From contig CM045735.1 of the NCBI GenBank assembly GCA_024760905.1, positions 24,229,249 through 24,293,248 on the forward strand: a DNA stretch of 64,000 nucleotides. Reading direction: 5' to 3'. The notes under the pieces are model-generated. The model had not been told where the DNA came from. It worked only from the letters and a program-made list of their open reading frames with translations, and did no database searches. Source of the DNA: Plotosus lineatus (taxonomy: Eukaryota; Chordata; Actinopteri; Siluriformes; Plotosidae). Numbering within the stretch: the stretch's first letter is position 1; each line of letters begins with the position of its first letter. The translations under genes and the position numbers were made by a program. Below are positions 21,314 through 32,490 of this stretch, one piece after another.

Positions 21314-21543
21314 CTTCCACGTCATTGGTCAGCACTATTCGGCACCCAGTTCTTCAACATGCTATGATTGGCTGTGGCGACCCCTGAAAAAAAAGGGAAA
21401 AAGCCAAAAGGAGAAGATATTTTGTTACAGTGACCAATGACGTGGAAGAAACACGTGACGTGGAAGTTGCTGAGGGAGATTACAGCAGCATCTACAGGCT
21501 AAGGCAGTTGCTGGGGAGGACTGGGTGCTGAATAGTGCTGCCA
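21306..21543. repeat. Inverted repeat around a LINE-R tail scrap
   Basis: GTTTCTTCCACGTCATTGGTC (near 21312) is repeated inverted as GACCAATGACGTGGAAGAAAC (near 21432), and CACTATTCGGCACCCAGTTC (near 21334) as GGACTGGGTGCTGAATAGTG (near 21519). The arms are not at equal distances. Between them lies GCTGTGGCGACCCCTGAA...GCCAAAAGG (about 21371-21418), the LINE-R 3' end in sense orientation. Confidence 0.7.
21371..21420 (+). repeat. LINE-R 3' tail scrap
   Basis: About 50 bp, GGCTGTGGCGACCCCTGAAA to GCCAAAAGGAGAAG, matching the last 50 bp of LINE-R or of SINE-A type I. It is too short to tell which. Confidence 0.65.
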
Positions 21544-21599
21544 TCATTATTATTATTATTACTGTATTAATATTATTCCTCCTCTTACTACTAATACTC

Positions 21600-22400
21600 C
21601 CGCCACCTACCGTACTGGATGAGGAACAAAGCCTTTGAAGATCTACGGAATGAACTGATAGGGGTGAAGACAAAACAAGGGGCAGATGCAGGTTTATGAA
21701 ACCCTCAGCACCTGATTTTCTGCATGCAGCTTTATGGCATGTAACTTGTCAGTGAACCACTGAGTCTTTATGATTGATCATTTATGTGAAAGGGGAAAAA
21801 AGTGTTCACCCAAGAATTGTATAAATAAAATTTAAATGCAGCTACAGAAACAGGGCCTGATGGTCATATGGCAAGTTCTGCTTCCCAATTCCTGTAACAG
21901 TAATGTCATGAGAGGAGGATTCACTCATTTATTCATTCATTTTCTGAACCAGTTAATCTTAATTAGGGTCGTGGCGGGGCTGGCCCCCATCTCAGCTGAC
22001 TGGGCAAGGGCTCGCCGGACCATCGCAGAGCCAACACTCACACCTAGGGGTGATTTGGAACAGCCAATTGACCTACTGTGCATGTTTTTGGACTGTGGGA
22101 GAAAACCAGAGCACCCAGAGGAAACGCACACAAACACGGGGAGAACATTCAAACTCCACACACCTGAGCTATGAACCGAACCCAGGAAATGCTTGCTCTG
22201 AGGTAGATATGCTAACCACTTCACCACCATGACACCCGAACATTGTTCCTGACAAATTCTGCACCATTTGAAGATCTGAATAAGGTATATGACACAATGT
22301 CCCACTAATCAGTTGTATAATTTTTTATTTTTATTACTGATAGCAGTGTACTGTGTATATCAGAATCAGGATTGTCACCTGTTGTAATTGCTGTACATGT
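21600..22400. repeat. Old diverged paralogue of part of the duplicated unit (39270-39830)
   Basis: CCGCCACCTACCG...GGATGAG, GGGGTGAAGACAAAACAAGG, ...CTTTATGGCATGTAACTTGTCA, GAGTCTTTATGATTGATCATT, ...CAATTCCTGTAACAGTAATGTCA, GACAAATTCTGCACCATTTG and AGGATTGTCACCTGTTGTAAT each have close partners in order at 39270-39830 and at 50438-50995. The paralogue is split by the SINE-B at 21930-22243. It may be an older segmental duplication or an unnamed interspersed repeat. Confidence 0.75.
21930..22243 (-). mobile_element. SINE-B, well preserved
   Basis: Sense (minus) strand: head GTGTCATGGTGGTGAAGTGG with GTTAGCATATC, B-box region GGGTTCGGTTC, then GTGTGTGGAGTTTGAATGTTC, TGGTTTTCTCCCACAGTCC, and tail GCTGAGATGGGGGCCAGCCC, AATTAAGATTAACTGG, TTCAGAAAATGAATGAATA. 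The tail equals the type II tail of SINE-A although the head is different. It is inserted into the paralogue at 21600-22400. Confidence 0.85.
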
Positions 22401-22767
22401 TCATGCTGTACTTTTCTAACAAAAGTAAACATGTTTGTCTCTTACATATAGGTGTAAGTGGTGCACTGTCAAGTATCTTATACTGTAGAAATTTACAATT
22501 TATTAATATAAGATCTTTTACCTACATTTTGTGTTTATATAGTTTATTAATTTTTACAGTGTTTATATTGTGTATTAAAGAAGATTCTCCAATAAATTGC
22601 ACCCATCTGGATCCTCTGTCTTCGTGTCATTGATGGCAATGGCAGCTACAGGGCACATGCAAACTTTAGTCAGTCCATTGCTACAAACACTTCAAGGCTG
22701 GCACCAGAAAACACTTTGCGCTTATACAGTAGTCAAAGACTTAGACTTTTAATATTATACTGTACTG

Positions 22768-22768
<1 letters not shown>

Positions 22769-22813
<45 letters not shown>
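22769..22813. repeat. (TA)n microsatellite
   Basis: About 45 bp of TA. A shorter TA run is at 23002-23019. The 22401-22768 stretch holds the end of the paralogue and then nothing recognisable. Confidence 0.95.
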
Positions 22814-22815
<2 letters not shown>

Positions 22816-23252
22816 GTTACCAGCTCGCAAGTTTCCGCGCCATCGTGGCTCCCCATTGTGACGTCGAATGTGGTGTTTCCCTTCTTTTGCCAAGTTTGTC
22901 GTTTATGCACCAAAGTAGAGTTTTTAGTATGCATAATGATGTTTCTCTCGTCTTTGGTGATGTTGTCATATGCGTGTGTGTAAATGTGTATGCGTGGATA
23001 CCTATATATATATATATATGTGTGTGTACATATATGAGTTCACGGGCATGTAAAAAAAAAATGTATGCACAGATATGCATGTATCGATACCAATATTTAA
23101 GAGAACCCACCCCCGAATACATAATGATCACCACCCCATCTAGAGGACGCCATGTTTATCGACATAGTACCGCCCCCAGCACTTTGTAATCATTCTTCTA
23201 TAATCACCTGAAGAGAGAGGATGGTTTCACCACCCCTCGAAACAGATCTGTA

Positions 23253-23370
23253 GTGATATATGGAGTTTCAATAGAAAGTCTTTGTCCTGTCCTTTTATTT
23301 TTATTGTTATTTGCTCTACCAAAAAGTATTGAGCACTCTCCTACGGAAGGATCTACTCTATATCTAGATC

Positions 23371-23420
<50 letters not shown>
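23253..23420. repeat. Unnamed repeat ending in (TA)n, inverted partner at 56580-56768
   Basis: GGAGTTTCAATAGAAAGTCTTT, ...TTTGCTCTACCAAAAAGTATTG, AGCACTCTCCTACGGAAGGAT and a TA run (23373-23420) occur as the reverse complement at 56580-56768, also joined to a TA run. This indicates an interspersed repeat with an attached microsatellite. No coding content is recognised. 23421-23786 holds nothing I can name. Confidence 0.75.
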
Positions 23421-23428
<8 letters not shown>

Positions 23429-24372
23429 ATCACAAGCATTACCCCATATGCTGTATTATTAGCTTCACACCACGTACAGTCTTGAATGCATATGCACTGA
23501 ATTTGGGGTCCCACCAAACTGTTTACAATACAGTACTCTGAACACCCACATGTCCAAAATTGTGTATTTGTTTTGGCGAAGTATGATAAAGAACCCCTGG
23601 GAACATTCCCCTCCTTGACCATGCTGCAGAAAGGGTCTTGACTCAAACCATGGTCCAATGAGGAACACAGCACAAAATATGGGAGAGTTGCATACAGTAC
23701 TATGCCCCTTGATGAGGATCAAATCTGCTGTGTCTCACAGATTTACATACCTGTGCAGGAATCTATGGTCTTGAAATTGGAACAGACAGTAGACCAGGGG
23801 TTGGGAAGCTATGGCTCGCAAGCCAGATGTGGCTTTTTTGATGACTGCATCTGGCTCTCAGATAAATCAGGTGACCTTTCATAACAGAATAACGAATACA
23901 TAATTTTGCTGTCCTTTAAATAAAAATACAGAAAAAAGCCATCAAATAAAACAAAAAGATAAATAAATCTCACGCATTTCAATCTATACATCTATTTTCA
24001 ATGCCACTTGTCGCTGTGGCGTGCAGCGGAGAGCCAATCTTTTCTGTACTCCAGTGTGTGGGCGGGGCCGATACCTTGAAACTCTAATTTTATTGGATTA
24101 TAACAACAGCCTGCACGAGTTGTTTTGGGGTAAAGAGGTAAATTCCCCTAGTTTTGATCAGCTCATGTGCAAGAAGCCAAGCAGAGCTGGCAAGCAAAAC
24201 ACAAATAGACAGAATGAAAAAACTTCAACCCACAGACCAGCTGATTAAGCGTGAGACTCACGCATTTCATCTCCTCCTCAATCTCTCACGCAAGGTGTCT
24301 AAAATCTCACGCATTAATACAATTATTGCATTTCCCAATTTCATTTTTTTTATTTTTTTTAAGGATGTACTA

Positions 24373-25925
24373 GTCCTTCTCAAAAAATTAGCATATTGTG
24401 ATAAAGTGCATTATTTTCTGTAATGTACTGATAAACATTAGACTTTCATATATTTTAGATTCATTACACACAACTGAAGTAGTTCAAACCTTTTATTGTT
24501 TTAATATTGATAATCTTGGCAAAAAAGTAAAGAAAAACCAAAAATCCCTATCTCCAAAAATTAGCATATTTCATCCGACCAATAAAAAAAAAAAAAAAAA
24601 AGTGTTTTTAATACAAAAAAAGTCAACCTTCAAATAATTATGTTCAGTTATGCACTCAATACTTGGTCGGGAATCCTTTTGCAGAAATGACTGCTTCAAT
24701 GCGGCGTGGCATGGAGGCAATCAGCCTGTGGCACTGCTGAGGTGTTACGGAGGCCCAGGATGCTTCGATAGCGGCCTTAAGCTCATCCACAGTGTTGGGT
24801 CTGGTGTCTCAACTTTCTCTTCACAATATCCCACAGATTCTCTATGGGGTTCAGGTCAGGAGAGTTGGCAGGCCAACTGAGCACAGTAATACCATGGTCA
24901 GTAAACCATTTAGCAGTGGTTTTGGCACTGTGAGCAGGTGCCAGGTCGTGCTGAAAAATGAAATCTTCATCTCCATAAAGCTTTTCAGCAGATGGAAGCA
25001 TGAAGTGCTCCAAAATCTCCTGATGGCTAGCTGCATTGACCCTGCCCTTGATAAAACACAGTGGACCAAACCTAGCAGCTGACATGGCACCCCAGACCAT
25101 CACTGACTGTGGGTACTTGACACTGGACTTCAGGAATTTTGGCATTTCCTTCTCCGCAGTCTTCCTCCAGACTCTGGCACCTTGATTTCCGAATGACATG
25201 CAAAATTTGCTTTCATCAAGAAAAAGTACTTTGGACCACTGAGCAACAGTCCAGTGCTGCTTCTCTGTAGCCCAGGTCAGGCGCTTCTGCTGCTGTTTCT
25301 GGTTCAAAAGTGGCTTGACCTGGGGAATGCGGCACCTGTAACCCAGTCCACTGCTTCCATAGGTCCCCCAAGGTCTGGAATCGGCCCTTCTCCACAATCT
25401 TCCTCAGGGTCCGGTCACCTCTTCTGGTTGTGCAGCCTTTTCTGGCACACTTTTTCCTTCCCACAGACGTCCCACTAAGGTGCCTTGATAGAGCACTCTG
25501 GGAACAGCCTATTCGCTCAGAGATTTCTTTCTGTCTTACCCTCTTGCTTCAGGGTGTCAATGATGGCCTTCTGGACAGCAGTCAGGTTGGCAGTCTTATG
25601 ATTGTGGTTTTGAGTAATGAACCAGGCTGGGAGTTTTTAAAAGCCTCAGGAATCTTTTGCAGGTGTTTCGAGTTAATTGGTTGATTCAGATGATTAAGTT
25701 AATAGCTCGTTTAGAGTACCTCTTCATGATATGCTAATTTTTTGAGATAGGAATTTTGGGTTTTCTTGAGCTGTATGCCAAAATCATCAGTATTGAAACA
25801 ATAAAAGACCTGAAATATTTCAGTTGGTGTGCAATGAATCTAAAATATATGAACGTTTAATTTTTATCAGTACATTACAGAAAAGAATGAACTTTATCTC
25901 AATATGCTAATTTTTTTAGAAGGAC
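24373..25925 (-). mobile_element. Tc1-type transposon, complete with long TIRs
   Basis: 1553 bp flanked by TA (24371-24372 and 25926-25927). Left end GTCCTTCTCAAAAAATTAGC and right end (inverted) GTCCTTCTAAAAAAATTAGC; the inverted match continues with substitutions for about 150 bp, through TAATGTACTGATAAA and TTTTAGATTCATT. Length, TA target and transposase all fit Tc1. It is inserted inside the hAT element. Confidence 0.93.
24656..25610 (-). pseudogene. Tc1 transposase, frameshifted
   Basis: Minus strand. The N-terminal paired-like HTH region (TANLTAVQKAIIDTLKQEGK, near 25560-25600) is followed by a stop. A middle part lies in a second frame (GCTTRRGDRTLRKIVEK, about 25390-25440). A long open part (24783-25397) has WSKVLFLDESKF (first Asp), FIFQHDLAPAHSAK (second Asp) and SPDLNPIENLWDIVKRKL (Glu/Asp end of the DDE triad), all catalytic residues intact. 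The last 45 codons, with PRRIEAVISAKGFPTKY and a stop at 24656-24658, are in yet another frame after a break near 24790. Non-autonomous because of at least three breaks. Confidence 0.88.
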
Positions 25926-26649
25926 TAGCAATTTCCGCGAGCAAATGCCATTGGCTATGTCTTTTAAGTAAATATACAGCTTCTCTTTTTGCTTCTGGCT
26001 GCGGGATCTTTTACCGTAAAATCAGATACATACGCGCACTTAAAAACTAAAGGTTGTGAAACTTGCTCAAATTATGTTTTCATTTACTGATTTAGTTAAA
26101 TGTAGATTTAGTTAGAATTGTTAACATTGTTAATAAGTTTCAGTTTGTAATTCCATGTGTTGTTGCAAGGTTGCTGCACAGGATACATGCCATCTATGTG
26201 AGTAGATTTGTGAAGATGGTTAATTAGTTTCAGTTTGTAAACTAATTGTGTAGTTGCAAAGTTGCTGCATATGATACATGCCATCTATGAACAAAGACAG
26301 CAAAGATTATTATGAAGAATTATTTGGATAAAACTTCAAAAAAGAGAAATGTTTTTGGATAAATTTGGATAAAACTTTACTTTAGCCAACCTTATTTTTT
26401 ATATATGTTATTAGTTTACACGTCATATTTCATAAGTTGTTTCATTGAAGATTTCATTTACATTACATTATTAAATCTTAAAGACGTGTGTAATCTTGTA
26501 TTTTCCCCCTATGTCTGTGTTTAATCATTACTCTAATCAATTATTATAAAACTTGCATGAAATGGGTTAAAAATCATTCTTAAAAACCATTAAAACCAAA
26601 TTTTTCTGGGGTGCTTCGCTCCCATGCAACCCCCCCAGTGTAATTCCTT

Positions 26650-26931
26650 GGCCTGACCTGGTTCTCACTCTCTATTAATCTTAGGGGTTGACAGCTATGC
26701 TGCAGTGTGAGTCCTGTTGTATTGACCATTGGCTCCACGTGCGCACATGAGCAGTCCTTCTCACACCTGAAAGACATCAAGACCAACCTGCGGTTTCATA
26801 ATAGATGGAAGCCTAAAAGCCTGCATGAAGCTGAACTTGAGCACGTATCAACCAGACTACGCTATCAGCAAAACCATGCAGCACCAGAAGTCGCATTAAT
26901 AGTAAGAAGTACTTTTCTGATTAATGAATAA
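26650..26931 (+). pseudogene. hAT transposase C-terminal remnant
   Basis: Encodes LTIGSTCAHEQSFSHLKDIK and TNLRFHNRWKPKSLHEAELE, corresponding to the C-terminal dimerisation region of hAT transposases of the EPM2AIP1/GTF2IRD2-like kind (STY-CEQ-FS-MK-IK-N-R). The upstream catalytic parts are absent. It is the resident remnant of the enclosing hAT element. Confidence 0.75.
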
Positions 26932-27008
26932 CTTCGTTATAATAATGTTGTTTAAAATACTCTAAAATTGTTGGTCTCAATATTAAAAAATATATTTGGC
27001 TCTCAGAT

Positions 27009-29962
27009 CTTTTTCTTCTTCTTCTTCTTTTCTTTTCGGCTGTTCCCTTCAGGGGTCACCACAGCAAATCATCCGCCTCCATCTCACCCTATCCTCTGCA
27101 TCTTCTCTTACACCAACTGCCTTCATGTCCTCTTTCACCACGTCCATGAATTGTCTCTTCAGTCTTCCTCTAGGCCTTCTGCCTGGTAGTTCCTACCTCA
27201 GCATCCTACTACCAATATACTCACTATCCCTCCTCTGTACACGTCCAAACCATCTCAATCTAGCCTCTCCGACTTTGTCTCCAAAACGTCTTACATGTGC
27301 TGTCCGTCTGATGTGCTCATTTCTGATCCATCCTCGTTACTCCCAAAGAGAACCTCAACATTTTCATCTCTGCTACCTCCAGCTCTGCCTCCTGTCTTTT
27401 CCCCAGGGCCACTGCTTCTAAACCATACAACATCGCTGACCTCATCACCGTTTTGTAAACTTTTCCTTTCATTCTTGCCGATACCTTCCTATAACACATC
27501 ACACCGAACACTTTTCTCCAACCATTCCAACCAGCCTGCACACGCTTCTTCACCTCTTTTCCACACTCTCCATTGCTCTGGGTTGTTAAGCCTAAGTACT
27601 TAAAATCCTCCACCTTCCTTATCTCTGCTCTCTGTAACCTCACTGTTCCTGTTGGGTCCTTGTCATTCATACACATATATTCTGTCTTACTGAGGCTAGT
27701 CTTGTCCATCACCACAGCAAACAAGAAGGGGCTCAGAGCTGACCCTTAATGCAGTCTCACCTCCACCTGTCACACCGACAGCACACCTCACTACTGTCTT
27801 ACATCTCTCATACATGTCCTGCACCACTCTAACATACTTCTCTGCCACTCCAGACTTCCTCATGGAATACCACAGTTCCTCTCTCGGCACCCTGTCATAT
27901 GCTTTCTCCAGATCCACAAAGGCACAATTCAGCTCCTTCTGACCTTCTGTATACTTCTCTATTAACATCCTCAAGGCAAACACTGCATCTGTGGTGCTCT
28001 TTCTTGGCATGAAACCAAACTGTGGTTCACAAATGCTGACCTCTGCCCTTAGTTTAGCTTCCACGTTTCTTTCCCATAACTTCATCGTATGGCTCATCAA
28101 CTTTATCCCTCTGTAGTTGCCACAATTCCTTTGTTCTTAAAAATAGGCACCATCACACTTTCCCTCCATTCTTTCGGCATCTGCTCACTCTCGAAGACCT
28201 TGTTGAATGTTCTTGTCAGGAAATCTACTGCTACCTCTCCTAGACAATTCCATACCTCCACCGGTATGTCATCAGGACCAACTGTCTTTCCATTCTTCAT
28301 CCTCTTCAATGCCCTCCTCACTTCACCCTCACTAATCTTTGCTACTTCCTGGTCCTCAACAGTCACCTCTTCTACTCTTTTTTCTCTCTCATTTTCCTCA
28401 TTCATCAGCTCTTCAAAGTACTCTTTCCATCTTCCCAGCACACTTCTGTCATCAGTCAATACATTTCAACTTGTTGCACGTCCTTCCCATCTCTATTTCT
28501 CTGCAGTGCCAACCTGTGTAAACCATTTTCTCAATCTTTACTTTCCAACCGAGCATACAAGTCATCATACGCCCTCTATTTGGCCTTTGACAAGGCTACC
28601 TTTGCCTTATGCTGTGTCTCCCTGTACTCCTGTTTACTCTCTTTAGTCCTCTCTATGTCCCACTTCTTCTTAGCTAACCTCTTCCCTTGTACACACTCCT
28701 GCACTTCCTCAGTCCACCACCAAGTCTCCTTATCTACTCTCCTTCCAGATGACACACCAAGTATTCTCCTACCTGTCTCCCTGATCACATTAGCTGTAGT
28801 TGTCCAGTCATCTGAAAGCACTTCCTGACCACCCAAAGCCTGTTTCATGAAGACAACACGACACTCTTCCTTGTTCAGCTTCCACCACTTTGTCTTCTGC
28901 TCTGCCTTTGCCTTCTTCACCTTCCTCACCATCAGTGTCATCCTGCACACCACCATCCTATGCTGTTTGGTAACACTCTCACCCGCTAGTACTTTGCAGT
29001 CACTGACTTCCTTCAAATTACATCGCCTGCACAAGATGTAGTCTACCTGTGTGCTCCTACCTCCGCTTTTATAAGTCACTCTATGCTCCGGTCTCTTCTG
29101 GAAGAAAGTATTCACCACAGCCATTTCCATTTCCTTTTTGCAAAATCTACCAACATCTGTCCTTCTGCATTCCTGTCCTGGATACCAAACCTGCCCATCA
29201 CTTCCTCGTCCCCTCTGTTTCCTGCACCAACATGTCCATTGAAGTCTGCACCAATGACCACTCTTTCACCTCTGGGGGTACTCTGCATCATTTCATCTAA
29301 CTCACTCAAGAATCTCTCCTTCTCTTCTAGCTCACATCCTGCCTGTGGGGCATAAGCACTAACAACATTGAACATCACACCCTCAATTTCTAACTTGAGA
29401 CTCATCACTCTGTCTGACACTCTTTTCACTTCTAGAACATTCCTGACAAACTCCTCCTTCAAGATGACTCCTACTCCATTTCTCTTCCCGTCCACACCAT
29501 GAAAAAACAGCTTAAACCCGGCTCCTAAGCTTCTAGCCTTGCTACCTTTCCACCTGGTCTCCTGAACACACAGTATGTCCACCTTCCTCCTCTGCATCAT
29601 GTCAGCCAGCTCTCTACCTTTTCCTGTCATAGTTCCAACATTCAAAGTCCCTACTTTCAGTCCTAGACTCATGCCTTTCCTCTTCTCTCTCTGCCAACAG
29701 ACACGCCTCCTACCTCTCCTTCTTCGACCAACAGTAGTCCAATTTCCACCAGCACCCTGTTGGTTAACAGCACTGATGGCGGTCATTGTTAACCCGGGCC
29801 TCGACCGATCCAGTATGAAATTTTTTGTTGTGACTCACATATTTTATTTGCCATTTGTTTTACACCGGATGACCTCCCTGACGCAACCCTCTGCATTTTT
29901 CCGGGCTTGGGACCAGTGTGAGGGAGAGACACTGGCTTGTGCCCCTCCCTCACGGCTGCATT
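27009..29962 (-). mobile_element. LINE-R copy 4, near full length, inserted in the hAT element
   Basis: 15-bp duplication ATTTGGCTCTCAGAT at 26994-27008 and 29963-29977; the target is the hAT subterminal motif. The sense 5' end reads from 29962 (GCAGCCGTGAGGGAGGGG) and the 3' end is near 27020. It has a private deletion in the RT core and several small deletions, for example 28465-28470 and the CTGTTTCATGAAG region near 28845. Confidence 0.93.
27080..29786 (-). pseudogene. LINE-R copy 4 endonuclease-RT ORF, RT catalytic core deleted
   Basis: 29112-29786 holds the endonuclease N-terminal half (LKVGTLNVGTMTGKGREL, CVQETRWKGSKAR, VVIGADFNGHVGAGN); a small insertion near 29130 shifts the frame. 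28576-29130 holds the endonuclease end and linker, 28103-28459 the RT start, and 27696-28100 RT fingers and palm with [14 protein letters not shown] deletion then joins ...[10 protein letters not shown] to [10 protein letters not shown], removing the catalytic FADD motif. 27317-27724 gives the C-terminal region. The same deletion occurs in the LINE at 43149-44088. Confidence 0.87.
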
Positions 29963-30043
29963 ATTTGGCTCTCAGATGATTAGATTAAAGTTTTTTTTTT
30001 TTGGCTCTCTTAGTCAAAAAGGTTCCCGACCCCTGCAGTAGAC

Positions 30044-30522
30044 TATCAAGGACACAGTAAGCCTGAAGCTTGTCTGCAACTAGACCTGTTGGTTGCTTTT
30101 GTGTTGGTTTCTGAAAGAACATGGGTTATTCCAGACCAAATAAACCAAAAATTAACAGATCATCTCATCTAATTTTCCTTGTAGAACCCACCTGGGTGCA
30201 TTCGCTGCTTTGTGTTTGGACCTTCAATGATTATTTACGCAGTTTTTCTTTCGCTTTTAATACTGACCACTATGTACCAAACGACAAATACGAAAATCCA
30301 GCCGTGTGAATCTTACTTTAAGCACACAACCCTCCGACCATGCTCATGGCAGATTTTAATCGCTTTATAAGGCATATCTCTAATTCTATTCTGCAAAAAT
30401 AAATTCTATACAAATACAGTACATACAATTGCACACTAACATACTGTATTTTAAGAAAAATACACCCAATTAATAAGTCACCTTTCTATACTGAAACACA
30501 TGCATCAACACAAACATGCTTA
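30044..30522. other. No gene recognised
   Basis: Right flank of the hAT element; a 62-codon plus ORF (30121-30309) has no recognisable feature. Confidence 0.5.
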
Positions 30523-30540
30523 CAAAGTATCTCTACATAT

Positions 30541-32138
30541 CCTCTTCTTCTTCTTTTTCTTTCGGCTGTTCCCTTCAGGGTCGCCACAGCAAATGATCTG
30601 CCTCCATCTCTCCCTATCCTCTGCATTTTCTACTCTTACTCCAACGACCTTCATGTCCGCCTTCACCACATCCATAAATCTTCACTTAGGTCTTCCTCTG
30701 GGCCTTCTGCCTGGTAGTTCCAACCTCAGCATCCTACTACCAATATACTCACTATCCATCCTCTGTACATGTCCAAACCATCTCAATCTAGCCTCTTTGA
30801 CTTTGTCTCCAAAACATCTAACATGTGCTGTCCCTCTGATGTACTCGTTTCTGATCCTATCCATCCTCGTTACTCCCAAAGAGAACCTCAACATTTTCAT
30901 CTCTGCTACCTCCAACTCTGACTCCTGTCTTTTCCCCAGGGCCACTGGTTCTAAACCATACAACATCGCTGGCCTCATCACCGTCTTGTACACTTTTCCC
31001 TTCATTCTTGCCGATACTCTCCTATCACACATCACACCGGACACTTTTCTCCATCCATTCCAACCTGCCTGCACGCGCTTCTTCACCTCTTTTCCACACT
31101 CTCCATTGCTCTGGATTGTTGAGCCTAAGTACTTAAAATCCTCCACCTTCTTTATCTCTGCCCCCTGTAACCTCACCGTTCCTCTTGGGTTCTTGTCATT
31201 CATGCACATGTATTCTGTCTTACTGAGACTAACCTTCATTCCCCTCCTTTCCAGGGCATACCTCCACCTCTCGAGATTTTCCTCCACTTGGTCTCTGCTC
31301 TCACTACAGATCACGATGTCATCTGCAAACATCATAGTCCATGGAGATTCTTGTCTAACCTCATCTGTCAGCCTGTCCATCACCATAGCAAACAAGAAGG
31401 GGCTGAGAGCTGACCCTTGATGCAGTCCCACCTCCACCTTGAACTCTTCTGCCACACCGACAGCACACCTCACCACTGTCTTACATCTCTCATACATGTC
31501 CTGCACCACTCTAACATACTTCTCTGCCACTCCAGACTTCCTCATACCACAGTTCTTCTCTCGGCACCCTGTCATATGCTTTCTCCAGATCCACAAAGGC
31601 ACAATGCAGCTCCTTCTGACCTGCTCTGTACTTCTCTATTAACATCCTCAAAGCAAACACTGCATCTGTGGTGCTCTTTCTTGGCATGAAACCAAACTGT
31701 TGTTCACAAAGGCTGACCTCTGCCCTTAGTTTAGCTTCCACTTTTCTTTCCCATAACTTCATCGTATGGCTCATCAACTTTATCCCTCTGTAGTTGCCAC
31801 AATTCCCTTGTTCTTGAAAATAGGCACCATCACACTTCCCCTCCATTCTTTCAGCATCTGCTCATTCTCGAAGACCTTGTTGAATGTTCTTGTCAGGAAA
31901 TCTACTGCTGTCTCTCCTGGACAATTCCATACCTCCACCGGTATATCATCAGGACCAACTGTCTTTCCATTCTTCATCCTCTTCAATGCCCTCCTCACTT
32001 CACCTTCACTAATCTTTGCTACTTCCTGGTCCTCAACGGTCACCTCTTCTACTCTTTTTTCTCTCTCATTTTCCTCATTCATCAGCTCTTCAAAGTACTC
32101 TTTCCTCCTTGAAGACAACACGACACTCTTCCTTTTAG
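30541..32138 (-). mobile_element. LINE-R copy 5, truncated and internally deleted, with TSD
   Basis: 18-bp duplication CAAAGTATCTCTACATAT at 30523-30540 and 32139-32156. On the sense strand the 5' end starts in the linker (AAAAGGAAGAGTGTCGTGTT) and jumps at about 32104 from VVFKEE codons directly to KEYFEELMNEE codons, deleting several hundred bases between linker and RT. The part from 31056 rightwards belongs to duplicated unit 1. Confidence 0.92.
30682..32121 (-). pseudogene. LINE-R copy 5 RT, frameshifted
   Basis: 31780-32121: KEYFEELMNEE, NGKTVGPDDIPVEVWN, then a break at the GNCGNYRG region. 31511-31846: [42 protein letters not shown] small deletion near 31545 (...LWY-EEVWSG) shifts the frame. 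30682-31602: [26 protein letters not shown] (catalytic pair intact), YLGSTIQSNGECGKEV, GRRPRGRPK. It lacks the endonuclease. Confidence 0.86.
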
Positions 32139-32278
32139 CAAAGTATCTCTACATATAAAACCTTTAAAACCTAGTTGTCTTATTACACCATCTAACTTCA
32201 GTTTGACATTTCTATAGTATCCCAAAACATACAAACATCTCCATACCTGCAGCAAAAGACAAAAACGGAAATCCATTT

Positions 32279-32281
<3 letters not shown>

Positions 32282-32309
<28 letters not shown>
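32282..32309. repeat. (GT)n microsatellite, shorter in unit 2
   Basis: 28 bp here; only about 12 bp in the matching place in unit 2 (44232-44243). Confidence 0.9.
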
Positions 32310-32369
32310 CACTTTATATGTCACAAAGAAACCTTGGCAGTAACTACAGAAAGTGGAATCAAACTCATT

Positions 32370-32490
32370 CCTTCATTCACTGCTGAATCCTAATTAGGGT
32401 CGCGGGGACAGTGGCACCCATCTCAGCTGACTGTGACAGGCAGAGTACACTCTAGACAGCTCACCAGGACACTGCAGCAATCAGAAACTT
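32370..32490 (-). repeat. Type II tail fragment (unit 1)
   Basis: CATTCACTGCTGAATCCTAA, TTAGGGTCGCGGGGACAGTG, CTAGACAGCTCACCAGGACA: a headless minus-strand tail. The unit 2 copy is at 44305-44425. Confidence 0.65.

Larger units (their letters stand above)
23795..30035 (+). mobile_element. hAT DNA transposon with 8-bp TSD, carrying nested Tc1 and LINE-R
   Basis: Terminal inverted repeats CAGGGGTTGGGAAGC (23795-23809) and GGTTCCCGACCCCTG (30021-30035) match at 13 of 15 positions. They are flanked by the perfect 8-bp duplication CAGTAGAC (23787-23794, 30036-30043), the hAT target length. Both ends contain GGCTCTCAGAT or GGCTCTCTTAG subterminal motifs. A transposase remnant remains at 26650-26931. 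Removing the nested Tc1 (24373-25925) and LINE-R (27009-29962, plus TSD) leaves about 1.7 kb, so most of the transposase is also deleted. Confidence 0.9.

Noticed and set aside
25216..25478. Plus-strand ORF across the Tc1 transposase (25254-25478)
   Set aside because: Antisense shadow of the transposase coding region.
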